NCBI GenBank assembly: GCA_036345935.2
Contig: JADWOT020000541.1
Span: 1-64,000 of the forward strand
Length of the DNA stretch: 64,000 nucleotides
Source: Taenia hydatigena
Taxonomy: Eukaryota; Platyhelminthes; Cestoda; Cyclophyllidea; Taeniidae
Reading direction: 5' to 3'
The notes beneath the pieces are model-generated. The model was not told where the DNA came from. It did not search any database and saw only the letters and a list, made by a program, of their open reading frames with translations. This document shows positions 24,641-36,184 of this stretch, one piece after another (position 1 is the first letter of the stretch; the number at the start of each line of letters is the position of its first letter). The position numbers and the translations under genes were made by a program.

Positions 24641-25261
24641 GCTTAACGCAAATTGTGCGTGCTACTCAAGTATGTATACTTTGCTATATTCCAATTCATA
24701 ATTTTAATCACCATGTTGAATAGACAACACAGAAGAGAAATTAGACCTCCGCTTAAGAGCTTGCGCTGGCTGAGTTTCGCAAAGTTCACTCGACTGTGAA
24801 TCGCGTATTACTTCGAAGCTCCACTGCATGCACATTGACCAAGATTGCGAGATAATGTCAAACGAATTTGAGGCACTTGACAGTTATTCGAATAAATTAA
24901 TTTGCTACACTTCGCTATTTGCCTAAATTCCATCTCCTGTTGCGAGTACTTGCTTGTCTTTTTGCCGTAACTGGGCAAACTGACCTCTGGGCTGTGCTAG
25001 AATCCGCAATTCTTTTTCCGCTTACCGAACAAATGTATTCCCCTCATATGTTATATCTTCTTTCGTCTCGGAGGGAGCTTTGGGCGCTACGATTTCGTTA
25101 ATTGATTGTATGATCCATTTATGGCCCTAGCTTGATAGCTTATATGATATTTAATGAATAAATTGTAAGCTGGAATTCAGTTGGCAAAGGAGTAAATAAG
25201 ACATGAATTTATTTATCGTGTTTTTCGTTGTGTAAATATCCACCGAGGGCATATCCGGACT
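24641..25261. other. Gap between repeat copies
   Basis: No gene or clear repeat copy is seen in this 620-base stretch. One 60-codon open frame (24919-25101) is unremarkable. Confidence 0.45.
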
Positions 25262-25815
25262 AGACCGCAAACGTGTTTGAGCAGAAGAGAATAATTGCTG
25301 GTCACAACAAGTGCGTTTAAAAACAACAAAGCTTTTTGTGCAAAAAAATTAAGCGCAAAATACTTGCACTGCTTTAATTTCGATTGGGCAAAATGTCTGA
25401 CATTAAACTTTTCTACATAGCCAATACAAATCAACATTCACAAACACGTTAGTTCCTAAGCAAGCAACAATTTTAGCAAAGTAAAAGCAACGCCGTTTTG
25501 TTGCTGTAATGTTGAACGATTTTCAAAACTAGAGGCTGTTGTCATTTAAAATGTTCAATCATTCCGCTGCGTCACATATGTGTGGCACAAATCGTTCATT
25601 AGGCAAGGACGACCTGCTGTGCCAACTTGAACCTCGGACGCATTAAATGAGATTAAAATAAGCAAGCAAGGAAGTGATAAGTATCTTATAATAATGACAG
25701 TAATTCGAACCCAAATTGCGGTTTGATGGCCGTGGACTAGTCACTGGGCGACACTTCTCGGTAGCTGAATGCGAGATCACCTATGACAAAGTGGTGGACT
25801 AATGTCAGCGCACAC
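25262..25815 (-). repeat. Decayed copy of the palindrome-arm repeat (modules b-c)
   Basis: Read on the + strand it follows the right arm of the large palindrome at about 40390-40800, so relative to the left arm it is inverted. Matches include ACCGCAAACGTGTTTGA, GGTCACAACAAG, AACACGTTAGTTCCTAAGC, a block around GTCACATATGTGTGGC and GAGATCACCTATGAC. It is strongly diverged with several indels. It sits back to back with the oppositely oriented copy that starts at 25868, forming a small decayed inverted pair. Confidence 0.75.
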
Positions 25816-25867
25816 ACGCTCCTCAAAAAAAAGTTAGCCGAATTTGACCACCTATTTTCTGTGCATT

Positions 25868-27430
25868 CAGCCAGGCATTTTATTCGGGTGTGGTATGCTC
25901 AGGACTATTGATGGCATAATAGGTAGATCCATGGCGTACATCAAAGAGAAGATATCGATATGAGTGATGTGGATGCATGGAATGTTCATGGCGTGGCATG
26001 CATTCATCAGCGTGGGGTTATAACCATTAACATTAGCACATTGGCGAATAGACGGAAAGGCCATAGCTACCGCCTACAACAAACTAGTAAATCCTCTACG
26101 GCACAAATGTGTGACATGCAAGCTGGAGTGAACAGTCAGAGCAGAATATGTGGTGCTGGTAGAGTGCGCGCCAATCATGGGCTGCAACCAAAGCAAATTT
26201 ATTAAAGCATGGCATAAAAAGCGGGGTACAGTCTTTTCTACGAAGATCGCCTTTACTCTGTTGGATCCTGTTGGCTCCCTAGATATCTGGCATATCTCAG
26301 TAAAATTGTCTACTTCCTCCACCCCCGGCTCGTTGTTGACCCGGCACTTTAATCGCACAAGCCCACATAAGAGACTACCAGATAAGCCAATTTGACGAAT
26401 GCACTTGGGTTCGCGTCAACTGTGGATGCTGACTGAGATGGTTAAACCGGCTGCGGTAGTCCGTTCGGAGGACATACTTGGAATGTCTTGTCCCTCTCAC
26501 ATTGAGTGAAACCTTTGTTAACCTAATAAGTAGTTCAAGCCTTTGAAAAATCATGAAAACTATGTAGCATAGTCTGAATTCTTAGCTTTTAAGGCTGGAA
26601 TTTCATCATTTCGTCCCAATCGCGATTCTTGATTCGCATGCCTATATGCTAATTTGGCCATTCAGTCACTTCTTCTGCTTGTTTTGCCCATCAAAACAGC
26701 ATGCAGCGTGTCCACCTTGCTTTTATTGAAATAAAGGTCTACTAATACGAAAAGAAGCCGGTAGTACGACCTCCCATTCAGTCATATTCTTTACTTACCT
26801 TCTCTGTGGATCCGCTGCAAAGTCATAGCTGGTTTCTTTGAGTCACAGAGAAGTTGAATGTCTGCTGGTCTAAACTTCTAGTCGTGTCATTAAGAAAAAA
26901 CTACGTTCTACAGAAAGGCAAATGATTTTGCATTTAAATACGAACTCGTGCTTCCCAGCGACCACCTCACAGCTTTTACAGCACAGGCTGGATTCAGGCA
27001 ACTGTTATCAGTTCAATAAACCCATAAGTTATTCGTTTGCTAATGCTAATTTTACTTAATGCATCTCTGACGCAAGGCAACATGACCGATCGTCCTTGCC
27101 AAATAAATGACACTTGTCACATGTATGTGACGCAACTGTGCAATCGTCTATTTTAAGCAACAACAATCGCTGATTTAAAAGGCGACCAAAGCAATTACAA
27201 TAGTCAGCAGGCATCGCCTCAACCTGAATGATAATATTTGGTGTCTAGAAGCTAATGCTTTTGCAAAGGTGGACTTGCTTTGACCCCAAAACACAAACAA
27301 CTAAATTGATCAGCAGTATCAGGGCGCATACGAAGTATCCAAAGCTGCTTAAAACGCCTTTGCAACCTAAAAACCTTCATTGATGATGACATTTTTGAAA
27401 ATTTATAGATCAGTATCCTTGCGCATACCT
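25868..27430 (+). repeat. Decayed copy of the palindrome-arm repeat (modules d-c-b)
   Basis: This runs in the same order and direction as the left arm from about 33930 to 35130. Landmarks are GCGTACATCAAAGA, ATATGAGTGATG, GGTGCTGGTAGAGT, GATATCTGGCATA, a CTCCACCC block, GTGTCATTAAGA and AGAAGCTAATGCTTTTGCAAA. The open frames in it (25960-26205, 26074-26358, 27252-27434) are not shared with the arm copy, so they are incidental. Divergence from the arm is large, showing that this copy is far older than the split between the two arms. Confidence 0.75.
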
Positions 27431-28139
27431 TCAACGATGACCACTAAGAAAAAAGACTGCCAGTTGCTGCACTTGGGAGCCGCCTACATTCACGACTGAG
27501 CTGTCTCCTCTGGATGGCCGTCAACCACTAAGGGTCACACTGAAACTCCTCTTGCATACTCCTCCGCGTAGTAAAATGGACACCTGGATGGGCGGTCGGT
27601 AGGATCTCGACCTTCCAAACACATGTCCAATTCGAAGCATGCCATGGTTCCGCTTGAACGATCACGCGGACATCAAATGGGGTTGAGATGAGTCATCCCT
27701 CTACCACTCCGAAATTAGATGTTTTAGAAGGACCTACATCGGAAAGGCATTAGTGGATTAATTTGTCTGATGAATGTTTGTGGTTATCCTGGACCCAATG
27801 AAGGGTAGATGGCTTTAAGATGGATTAAACATTTAGCAATCAGTAAAAATTGAGTCTCAAAAGAATCTTTTTTATCTACCAATCAAAACGCGTAAATGTG
27901 CAAGTGACCAGTTCATAAAGTTTTAAATGATATGAAGAAAAAATCGTAGAGTAAATGACTGGATCCTCACTGCAAAATGGATTAAAGTGTGGTAAATCAG
28001 AAGGGAAGGATATATGCAGGAATTTATGGACACAGACAAAAAAGAAAATTAGCGTCAAAACAGATAGAGACATGAGCTTGCGAATGAAACGTATGGGAAA
28101 AGAACTCACCATCAGCAGCGCAAGGACTGAATTTGCCTA
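27431..28139. other. Gap between repeat copies
   Basis: No gene is seen. A 78-codon minus-strand frame (27876-28112) is hydrophobic and Phe/Ser-rich, but it is short, lies over A-rich + strand sequence and is not credible alone. Confidence 0.45.
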
Positions 28140-28560
28140 CAGTGGTCCCAACTGCAGAGAGGGTATTTCACCCATATGCGCTTTAGCAGCCGAAAGGTGG
28201 TTCTATACAGGTAGCATGCAGTGCAGCACGGAGGGGCTACGTGCCTATTAGTCTCGTCTGCTAGCCATGTCATCAAGTCGGAATTACAATCTGCAGTGGA
28301 ACAAGTGATTTCGCCTTCGTAAAAGAGGGTGTGCATCGCAGCAACCATTCCACAGCTGCTGTATCGCAAGCTGGATTCAGGTAAATGCTATCAGTAAATA
28401 ATGTAACAATCGCATTTTGTTTGCTTGTGCCAATTCTGATTAATGCGTCTGAGGCACGATAGAACACAACCGACCATCCTTGCCTAATAAACGACCCGTG
28501 TCACACATATGTGACGCGATGAAGTAATTACCTATTTTAAGTAACGGCAGCTATAAATTT
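28140..28560 (+). repeat. Decayed copy of the palindrome-arm repeat (modules c-b)
   Basis: It is a further copy in left-arm orientation. It is most like the reverse of 44800-45140: shared pieces include TTACAATCTGCAG, CATTCCACAG, CTGGATTCAGG and the block around GTCACACATATGTGACGC. The 98-codon frame at 27955-28251 ends inside it and has no counterpart in the other copies. Confidence 0.7.
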
Positions 28561-30309
28561 TAAGAAATAATAGGAATCCTATCAACCAAAGGCATACTGC
28601 TACAAATTTGTTAAATTATTTGATACATTGAAGTCGGTATGGAAGGCGGAGCGGCACTCACGATCAGTGCATGTGCTACCTAAGTATACTCGTTTGTTTC
28701 GTGCATTAGTCTTGGCTATATTATGGATATCAACACATGCAAAGTTCTTCTAATTCGGAAACATTAAGCAAGGAGACTAAAATGAAGGACGTAAAATCTA
28801 AAGAAAAGTTAAAAGTAACATTCTGCTGTGTGCAATCGGAACCGTCCTGTCCAAGTGCCAATATTTCCTCCTAAACATTTGTGGACATCGACTCAAAATG
28901 TGATTAGTGAATCAGTCCTTTACAGGCCAAACTAGCGTAGAATGGTGTGCTTTGTTAAATTAATGTTGTACAAGCAGGCCCTTTTCAAAGGCACCCACCT
29001 TTCCACTCGAACTTGTTGGTTTTGTGACCCTACTGAGAAGTAACATGTGGGCGATAAAGACGGTAGAAAGAATGCGAATCTTCAAACCACTTCTAATGGC
29101 GACGGAGGATCTGTTTCTCTGAGAGGCATATGGAGAGCCACTTAAGCTCAAATTTAACAAAATTCCGACTAAAAATCAGGACCTTTGGTAATTTCGAGGT
29201 CAGCGAAACTCACACCACTCCCTCAATCCCTGGATCATCATAACCATAACGACCTACGCCCCCGGCCCCTCAAAAAGCGCAAAAGTCTATTAATCCTTAC
29301 CGATTAGCCGTCATTTATAATGTAAAGTGTCTTCCCGGTGGTAAACCGTATGCGATTTCGGTGCTGTCAAGAATGTTAAAGTAGAAGATCAACGTAAAAT
29401 GCATTTACCGATTCTGGTTGGTCAGTGATCACAAGCCGAGATAAGTCAGAGTCGCCTTAAGTAAATAGATTTAGCCGATCAATCTGAAAAGTATGGTTTG
29501 CTAGCAAATATTTGCCATCCTAACTTCATCTGCTGTGTAATATGAAGAAATAAACTCCAGACGAGGCCGATAAATGAGCTCCACGCAATTAGATGTCATA
29601 TTCTTCAAGTCTATGGCCCACTTAATCACATGCACTGCTATGAAGGACGGTCTGTTTTACACAGGAAAGAAGTCGTATGAAAAGATGAAGGGAAGGGGTA
29701 GTGAGCGTCAACCCGACTGTTAGCGCAAATGAGCTTAACCTTGTCTAGTTAGCCTTCCTCAGCAAACTTCCGACGGTCTAGAAGAGCACCGCTGGCTGAG
29801 AAATTGGTTGCACCGAGGACTCTAGCATCGGGTGCATCAAAACAATGAAAACGCACAACGTGTTAATACGAATGTCTTTGCATTTTAATTTCGCCATTGA
29901 GGAAGTCTTTGTTGTTCACGCTTGCATAAATCTTTTCCACTGTCATCTTCATTTGGCGTATAAAACCCGGATGTACCACACCAAAGTTGCCTCTACACAC
30001 TTACTTCTCCAGGCTTACGTCTTCGTAATGAATGAAAGGATTTTTCTTTATGTATGCACGCCTTACCACACCGAGTTCGCATAAGTCTAATTAAGAAAGA
30101 GAGAAAAAAGAATTAGAAGAATAAGAAAATGCAGGAAGGACTGACCTGATCTATGTCAATTTAAGACAAAAACTAGCTGTCGAGTGTTGCTACAAGCAAA
30201 TTACTGCAGTAAGTTGTCACAATCATGCCAAATATTGCAAGCTCAGCTTCAAACAAATGCAGCGACCCCTTCTACAATTATATCAATAGTGAAGCATCAC
30301 CCCACACCG
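28561..30309. other. Gap between repeat copies
   Basis: No gene or confident repeat copy is visible in 1.7 kb. The open frame at 29845-30084 (79 codons) is Leu/His/Phe-rich and unrecognised. Confidence 0.45.
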
Positions 30310-31297
30310 GTCATCGTAATGATGGGTGAATCCATCAGATGTGTGTCGCTTCCGATTAGTCGCCACTGAGTATCTGCCCGACTACTGCGATCATCATTCG
30401 CTCCGACCTGCCGACCATTGACTTAAGACAGGGCTACAAATACTAAGCTGTCGGTATGAAAGAACCAACTGGGTGTTAGCGGTTCCATTGTGAGTGATGG
30501 GCAAAGCACAGCTCACCCCATTGGATCACGCACCCATATGCATGATGCAAAGGTCTGCCACGCATTCGTTGAATAAGCAATAAGTGAACTAGCTCCTCAT
30601 TTGACTCGACTAATTTCTGTTTATGGGCAGCCAAGTGGAAAAGCAAAAGAGGCTTTGCCTAAAGTAAAACGATTTCATGCAGCAGAAACATATCCTCAAG
30701 ACCCCTCAGTCGAAAATTAGCATGAAGATTTGGAATGATCCGTGTTTTGCAGCCTAAATTGGCGCATCTATAAATGCTGGATGCAAATTACTTTAGTCTT
30801 TGGTGTGATTCAATAATCTGAGACACATCTGATATCAGCACTTCAAAATGCAGATGAACAGAGCCACATAATGAGACATATGATTTTCGTGAAAGCTAAA
30901 TAATTAATAGAGAAAAAGAATCGCCCCCATTCTTCGACTACTTTACATGCTCAGGAAGTCACATGCACTTTGCACCGTGACTTCTTGGCCATATCCTTCG
31001 TCCACATTGCCAAATTGCACCTTATGTCTTTCCGCCGCTCTCAGAACACTGAGGTGCCCTGAACAAACATTTGCTATTGCGATTGTTCTTCAGATCATCC
31101 GTGTAATGAACAGTGTAAAATGCCGCTACAAATAGGATTCAATGGATATCGAATGCTATGACCAGTTGAAGTGGGAAAGCTTAGCTGTAAGATAAAAGAA
31201 CCCGCCAGCATTTTACCAGTTGTCGGCGCTTGATTATAACCGCGATCCCAGGACTCTCCGCCACTGTTACTTGCCGGGAGGGTTATGCTTGTCTAAT
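30310..31297 (+). repeat. Dispersed repeat D, copy D2, left of the palindrome
   Basis: It aligns along its whole length with D1 (23660-24640), and its second half aligns in reverse with D3 (43505-43990) on the other side of the palindrome. Landmarks include GACTACTGCGATCATCAT, TAGCGGTTCCATTGTGAGT, CACATGCACTTTG and GATTATAACCGCGATCCCAG. Its similarity to D3 continues to about 31297 (GGTTATGCTTGTC) and then stops. D2 and D3 thus form an outer, older inverted pair around the near-identical arms. Confidence 0.8.
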
Positions 31298-32394
31298 TGA
31301 ACCAGTAACCAGCTTAGTATCCGCAACGCCACCAGACGTCCGACGACCTTCGATGAAAAATATTAAAAAGAGAAGAGTGGAACAATAAGCATAGGGATAA
31401 ATCAGAAAAACATAGCAAAACGAAGACATTTAACTTGAAAGCATGTCAAATATATAATGTCGCAATAGCACAGCCCGCAGACTAAGGTAGTGATCAATTC
31501 AGCGGCCAAGCAACGTAATTGCAAACAATGGGCAGAGAAAGCAAGTCTTTCCGAGGGCAAATGACACTATACTGGACTCCTGGACAAAGTTCCAGCATTC
31601 CTCACAAGAGCAGGCAATATCTAACAGAAGATATAAATAAAATTAAATAAAATCTCCCAAAATAACTCACTTAATTAAGTTGATTGTTGTGCGCATCGTT
31701 CATGCAATAATAAGACCGATTTTGTGAATTAATTCGGCTAGGTATCTCAACACGCAATTTGGTTGGATTTTGAGTGCCATTGTCATCGCAAAGTCATTAC
31801 TTGTGTGGCATGAATTTAATGGATTTAAGGTATGGAAGAGACCTAGGAACACATCCTTGTCTGCTTTAAATTGTATGTGTGTGCATGATTTAGGCTGTTG
31901 TGGTACCTTTGTGCATTAAGGACGCTGAGATTAGACCGCATCTCTTACGAAGTTCGGCGTTTTTAAATGCTGTTACATCAGGTGAGAGGTGATGAAAATT
32001 GCTGACAAGCTGAGGTAACCGCGAAGTACGCCAGTAGGGGCGGAGCAGGAGGTGAGCCTTCAGCAGGAATAGTGCCAGATCTTCGTACGTGTAAGTAAAG
32101 GCTTTGAGTTTATTTGGATGAAGGCCTGAGGGGAATGGGGTGGAGGTAGTAGTATGCACGTCTTTATTGGGGCCGAGAGTCCAAGTGGGATAAGTTGCAG
32201 TCGACCGTGCAGAGCTTCCCAACTGGGAGGTATCGTGCGTAAAAGAATTTGAAAAATTGCCTTTGAGAGCATTATTATGGTTGTGGCATGGTGTGTTTTG
32301 TCTTACTCCCTTTCTCCCCTATCCTACTAAATGCGGTAGTGCGTACCTTCTCGACACAACGAGTCAGCAAGTGAGCCCACCTCGTTGAAGAAGC
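31298..32394. other. Left-side unmatched segment between D2 and the arm
   Basis: This 1.1 kb lies between the outer inverted pair and the left arm. The corresponding space on the right (43201-43504) is only 0.3 kb and does not match, so one or both sides gained or lost DNA after the old inversion. No gene is recognised; the 110-codon minus-strand frame at 31890-32222 is unremarkable. Confidence 0.5.
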
Positions 32395-32493
32395 ACTGAT
32401 TCCTATTGTGAGTTACTTTGTCTTTCCTTGCCTTTAAGATAAATAGTATGCAAATGTGCAGATGTATGCGTGCTAACTCAAACCCTCATCATC
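32395..32493 (+). repeat. Diverged outer fringe of the left arm
   Basis: The last 100 bases outside the left arm still pair with 43108-43200 on the right, but at about 80% identity by eye, for example TGTGAGTTACTTTGTC against TGTGAGTTATTTTGTC. The drop from near identity to this level happens within a few bases, inside a CAT/CAC-rich microsatellite-like stretch around 32485-32515. Confidence 0.8.
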
Positions 32494-34216
32494 ACCATCG
32501 CCATTGGCACCATCACCACAAGAATACTAGGCTCAACCTACGAACAGCATACGTTCCAAACAATGCAGTCCCAACAGTGGTCGATAAAGGTGTGCAGACT
32601 TCATTAGTGTGTCACCAAAATGGATTCAGGAGGGCGATCACTGCTGAACCTCCATTATCGCATGCAATGCCCACCTGCTAAGTCTTTACTACTGACATAT
32701 TTTTGTGATTACTACTGATTCGACGCTAAGTAGAGGTTGCGCGTCGAGGTAGACATTCGATAGGATATTGGCAAGGGTTGGGGGCTTGCAGACAGGTGGA
32801 GACCGCAATAAGAAGATAAAGAGGAGAAGGATGGGTGCACTCATCAGCATCCAATTTGTAAATGAAGTGCTCTGTCCCTTAATCAAATAGATAGTGGTGT
32901 TATTTATAACCGAACTTTGCAAAATGCGCGATCATTGACGAGTGGTGAGTGCGTACGGTGAAGTAATTTGCAATAGGGAGAGGGAGCACCTCTCCCCCTC
33001 CCCTTGTTAATCATTGCCGAACCAACTTTCAAAGATCCTCATTTAGCCTTCAGTGTATCAACAAATCATGAGCGACGTAGAGAAGGTGACAAAGAGGACG
33101 CAGCCGCCTGTTTGGCAATTAAATTTCTATGCGCCTACCCAATGTTAGTCATCTGGCAGTGCACGGAGTACTAGACCATCACCATGCAGTGCAATTGAAG
33201 TGCTCAAAAGAGATGGCAGAGCGTGACGCCTTAGCATTTAAACGTTCATTCCATGTGGCACGAGTGAAGACCAGAAGTCATCCCCATATTTCACTTTTCG
33301 ATCGATGCGAAAGAGGTAAACTCAAAAGAAATCGAGCAAACATTCCAATCCCATGTTCCATTCTCATTCATACAACAACATCAGATCCGCGACTCACGAT
33401 TCATTAACGGCCACCTATACCGTAATCTAGACCCGACGTTGGCGCACCCATTCCCCTCCATAAATACTAAGCAGTATTGCTGCACATAGAGATTGCGGTA
33501 ATTGAAGTTCCCAAGTTAAGTTTTAGAACGTTGGCCATTTTGGTGCCTTTTGGAGCAAAAAACGTGTGTACTTCTGGAATTCATTACTCTAAGAACCTAA
33601 AAGCCTTTGGCCTAAAGTGGAAGACTTACTTAATGTATAAAATCTTGGTATGTTTCAAGAGTGTTGGCTTCGTTTTAACACACGCATCTTTAAGCATCAA
33701 CCAAGGAAGTAGAGTGAGTGTCGCGCCACAGTACGATAGCTTTTGCTTTAGGCATTATGCATTGGCTGATGTTTAAAAGGACAATGAGGCAACGCTTGAC
33801 TTATGCCTGGCAGAATATCCTTTTTGTTCAGCTGACTTACAAGCCTAGACTGAAATTCATATGAGTCCCTATTAGAAGCGTCATCATCTATTCTCTGTGC
33901 TGTTCTCGAGGCAGCTAGGGAGGAATCATTGTTTCCACTGTCATTGCTCTTTGATATAGCTTTTGCACTCAAAAAATATGGGCAGTCAAATGGGTAAATA
34001 CATAGCGCACATCAAAGAAGGAGGAAATGATATGAGTGCTGTAGTTACATCGAATGCTCACAGCGTGGCGCAACATTAATAAGGGTGAGGACATGACCAT
34101 TGCCATAGTCCTTCCCACTACACATCACGAGATAGGCAAAGAGACCATAGCTCTGCAGAATGCCCATAAACATTGCAGCATTACTGCCAGCTACCACCAA
34201 CTGACAAATCCCGCAT

Positions 34217-34232
34217 GACACACATGTGTGAC
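34217..34232. repeat. Short palindromic motif in the left arm
   Basis: The core CACACATGTGTG is a perfect 12-base palindrome in module d. Related palindromes recur at 25571, 26101, 27115, 28500, 41369 (the mirror copy), 44877 and 45877, usually flanked by TCA and TGAC. Confidence 0.75.
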
Positions 34233-35870
34233 GTATGAACTCGAGTGAGGCAATCAGGACATGATATATGATGCTGGTAGGGTTGATACTAATCACAAAT
34301 TGCGATAAGGGCGATTTTAAGAAAAAATTGATATAAGATGAAAAAACTCTAGACTTTTTCTCTGCAAATTACGCCAGGACTTAATGGGGTGTTGCTGTCC
34401 CCTTGATATCTATCATACGCTAATAGAGTACTCTACTCCTCCACCCACCAGCTCTCTATTGACTTAACCCTTTGATTTCACTGACTTCAGTGGGAGACCA
34501 AAGGGTCTGCCACCTCACTCACACGGCCATTTAATCACTACTTCTGTCTATCGTTGCACCTATTGAGGCGCATCATAGGTATTTAAAAACATTTCGTGCG
34601 TGGATTGAATTGACACTTATTACGCAAATGTGTGTTGCTGCGGGAAATAGGCGGCAGTGCAAGAACTCCCACCCAGCTTCGTTTATTTCAGCCGCGCTCT
34701 CTGCAGAGCCGCTGTATAGCTCATCACCTATTCCTTTGAGGCACATATAAGGTAGATACTACTGGCCTCGCCTCCTAGTTGTGCCATTAAGACAAAAATA
34801 CAACCCGTAGTGAAGTAGGTGATCTTGCGTTGGGATACCGAGGTGTGCCTCTCAGTAACCACCTTGCGGCTACCAGCCCACAAGTTAAGCTTAGCTTACT
34901 ACTGCTTGTCCAATTACCTGACCCTATCCTTATTTTGCCCATGTTTCTTGCACCTAATGCGTCTAAAATTCAAGCCGGTACAACCGATCATTCATGCCTA
35001 TTAAATGCACATTTTAGGTGACACCGACAGCCAATTCTAAAAATCCTTCAACGCTGCAATGAAGGAGAAAAGGCGATGCTTGAAGTTTGTTCGGAACGGT
35101 TGCTGCTTAGAAGCTAATGTGTTTGCAAACATTGATTTGCATTGCATTTATACAAAATGTGCTTGTTGCGACTCGCAAGGCAGTGCTCTCGATTCAAACA
35201 CATTTGCGGCTTAGTTCAGGTTTACGATTATTGCAATTAGCTGTACACGTATTTGATGTTTGCTCTTGTGACTGTTTGATCGGTCACCTGCATAATCCCT
35301 GGTCTCCACAGCAGTTCATTTGCCTTCCAACAAATGCAGACGTACTTACTTCGACAACAGCTCAGAGGGGCACGTGGCAGGTGTATGGCGCATCACCATC
35401 GAGGCCTCAGTAGTGCAGATATTTGTAGCCTAAAATTGGAACGGTCTCAAGCATAAACCACGTAAACAGATGGTGCGAATGAAAGGCGCGTGTACTGGCC
35501 ATTGGTTCGACGACTCACTGCTGGAGTGGCATCGATGCTGTACACCATCGTTCATCAACTCCCAACGCTTAATGATCAAGACGTTGCTGATGCCGTTGTG
35601 TTGATATAGAGTAGGTCTGTAATGTATCTGATAGTGCGTAGCGATATTCGAGCCGTTAGAGCGACGAACTACAAAGCAAACGAGAGTCTACAACGCAGGC
35701 CTGCAAACCAATTCTAAAACTTGTGAGCGCGATGGCGCGAGCGCTGACTTTCTAGAGGCCTTTTGCTTCAGGAACGTCAGGAGTAATTACACACCCAATC
35801 GCCGGGATTATGGTGGTAAACGAATGTGTGCTAGGAGGTGCGCAATATCGAAAATGCAAAGAATGACACT

Positions 35871-35948
35871 GTTGCGAGCAGAATTCGAACCTGCGCAGGG
35901 AATCCCTAGTGGACTTGTATTCCATTGCTTTCAAATGCTATACGCGAC
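35871..35948 (-). pseudogene. tRNA-Ser-like relic in the left arm
   Basis: Read on the minus strand it has a near-complete T arm (GCAGG, loop TTCGAAT, TCTGC) with a B-box match GGTTCGAATTC, a short extra arm hairpin AGGG-ATT-CCCT as in class II tRNAs, an anticodon-like stem TGGA/TCCA, and an acceptor pairing of GTCGCGT with TCGCAAC with two mismatches. The D arm is shortened and lacks the usual GG run, and the loop after U33 reads ACA, which is not a serine anticodon. So it is a relic or a SINE-like head derived from tRNA-Ser, not a working tRNA. Confidence 0.5.
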
Positions 35949-36184
35949 TAGACACACAGTCTGAGCCAAGTTAACGATGTCGCGTAAGCCTCAGCGCGAT
36001 ATAGGAGAAATGCGAAATTTAACCATTCTAACATCAAGGCCGTATCCTTCAAGTCACTAATCGTAAACCCTGTACATATGGTCGATGGGCTTGGAAGCGC
36101 TACTTACAAAAGTAATTTTACTCAAGAAAGGTGTGATGGAAAATCACATCTCTAATGTATCGCCAGCCCTAAGATTGCTAATGC

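Larger units (their letters stand above)
32494..36184 (+). repeat. Left arm of a 3.69 kb near-identical palindrome
   Basis: The reverse complement of this segment is found at 39416-43107. Coordinates pair with a constant sum (75601) from 32494 to about 36010, so there is no net indel over 3.5 kb. In the parts I compared base by base, and through the matching open frames, I saw one mismatch (35368) outside the innermost 190 bases; six more differences, including a one-base indel near 36013, fall in that innermost part. The arm carries modules a to d of a repeat whose decayed copies are scattered at 25-28 kb and 44-48 kb, plus a tRNA-like relic. The open frames within it (60 to 99 codons) are conserved only because the DNA is; none is recognised. 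It could be a recent inverted duplication, an arm pair kept alike by gene conversion, or an assembly artefact. Confidence 0.97.

Noticed and set aside
25690..25760. B-box-like GGGTTCGAATTA on the minus strand as a tRNA gene
   Set aside because: No acceptor, D or anticodon stems can be folded around it, and the place lies inside a decayed repeat copy.
32418..32681. His-rich 87-codon frame (HHHHRHWHHHH) as a metal-binding protein
   Set aside because: It comes from a CAT/CAC-rich microsatellite at the arm edge; the mirror copy diverges in the N-terminal part, and no promoter or poly(A) context is seen.
34045..34296. Identical open frames in both palindrome arms (for example the 83-codon frames here and at 41305-41556) as conserved genes
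   Set aside because: The identity only reflects the near-identical DNA of the arms; decayed copies of the same module at 25.9 and 48.3 kb do not keep these frames.
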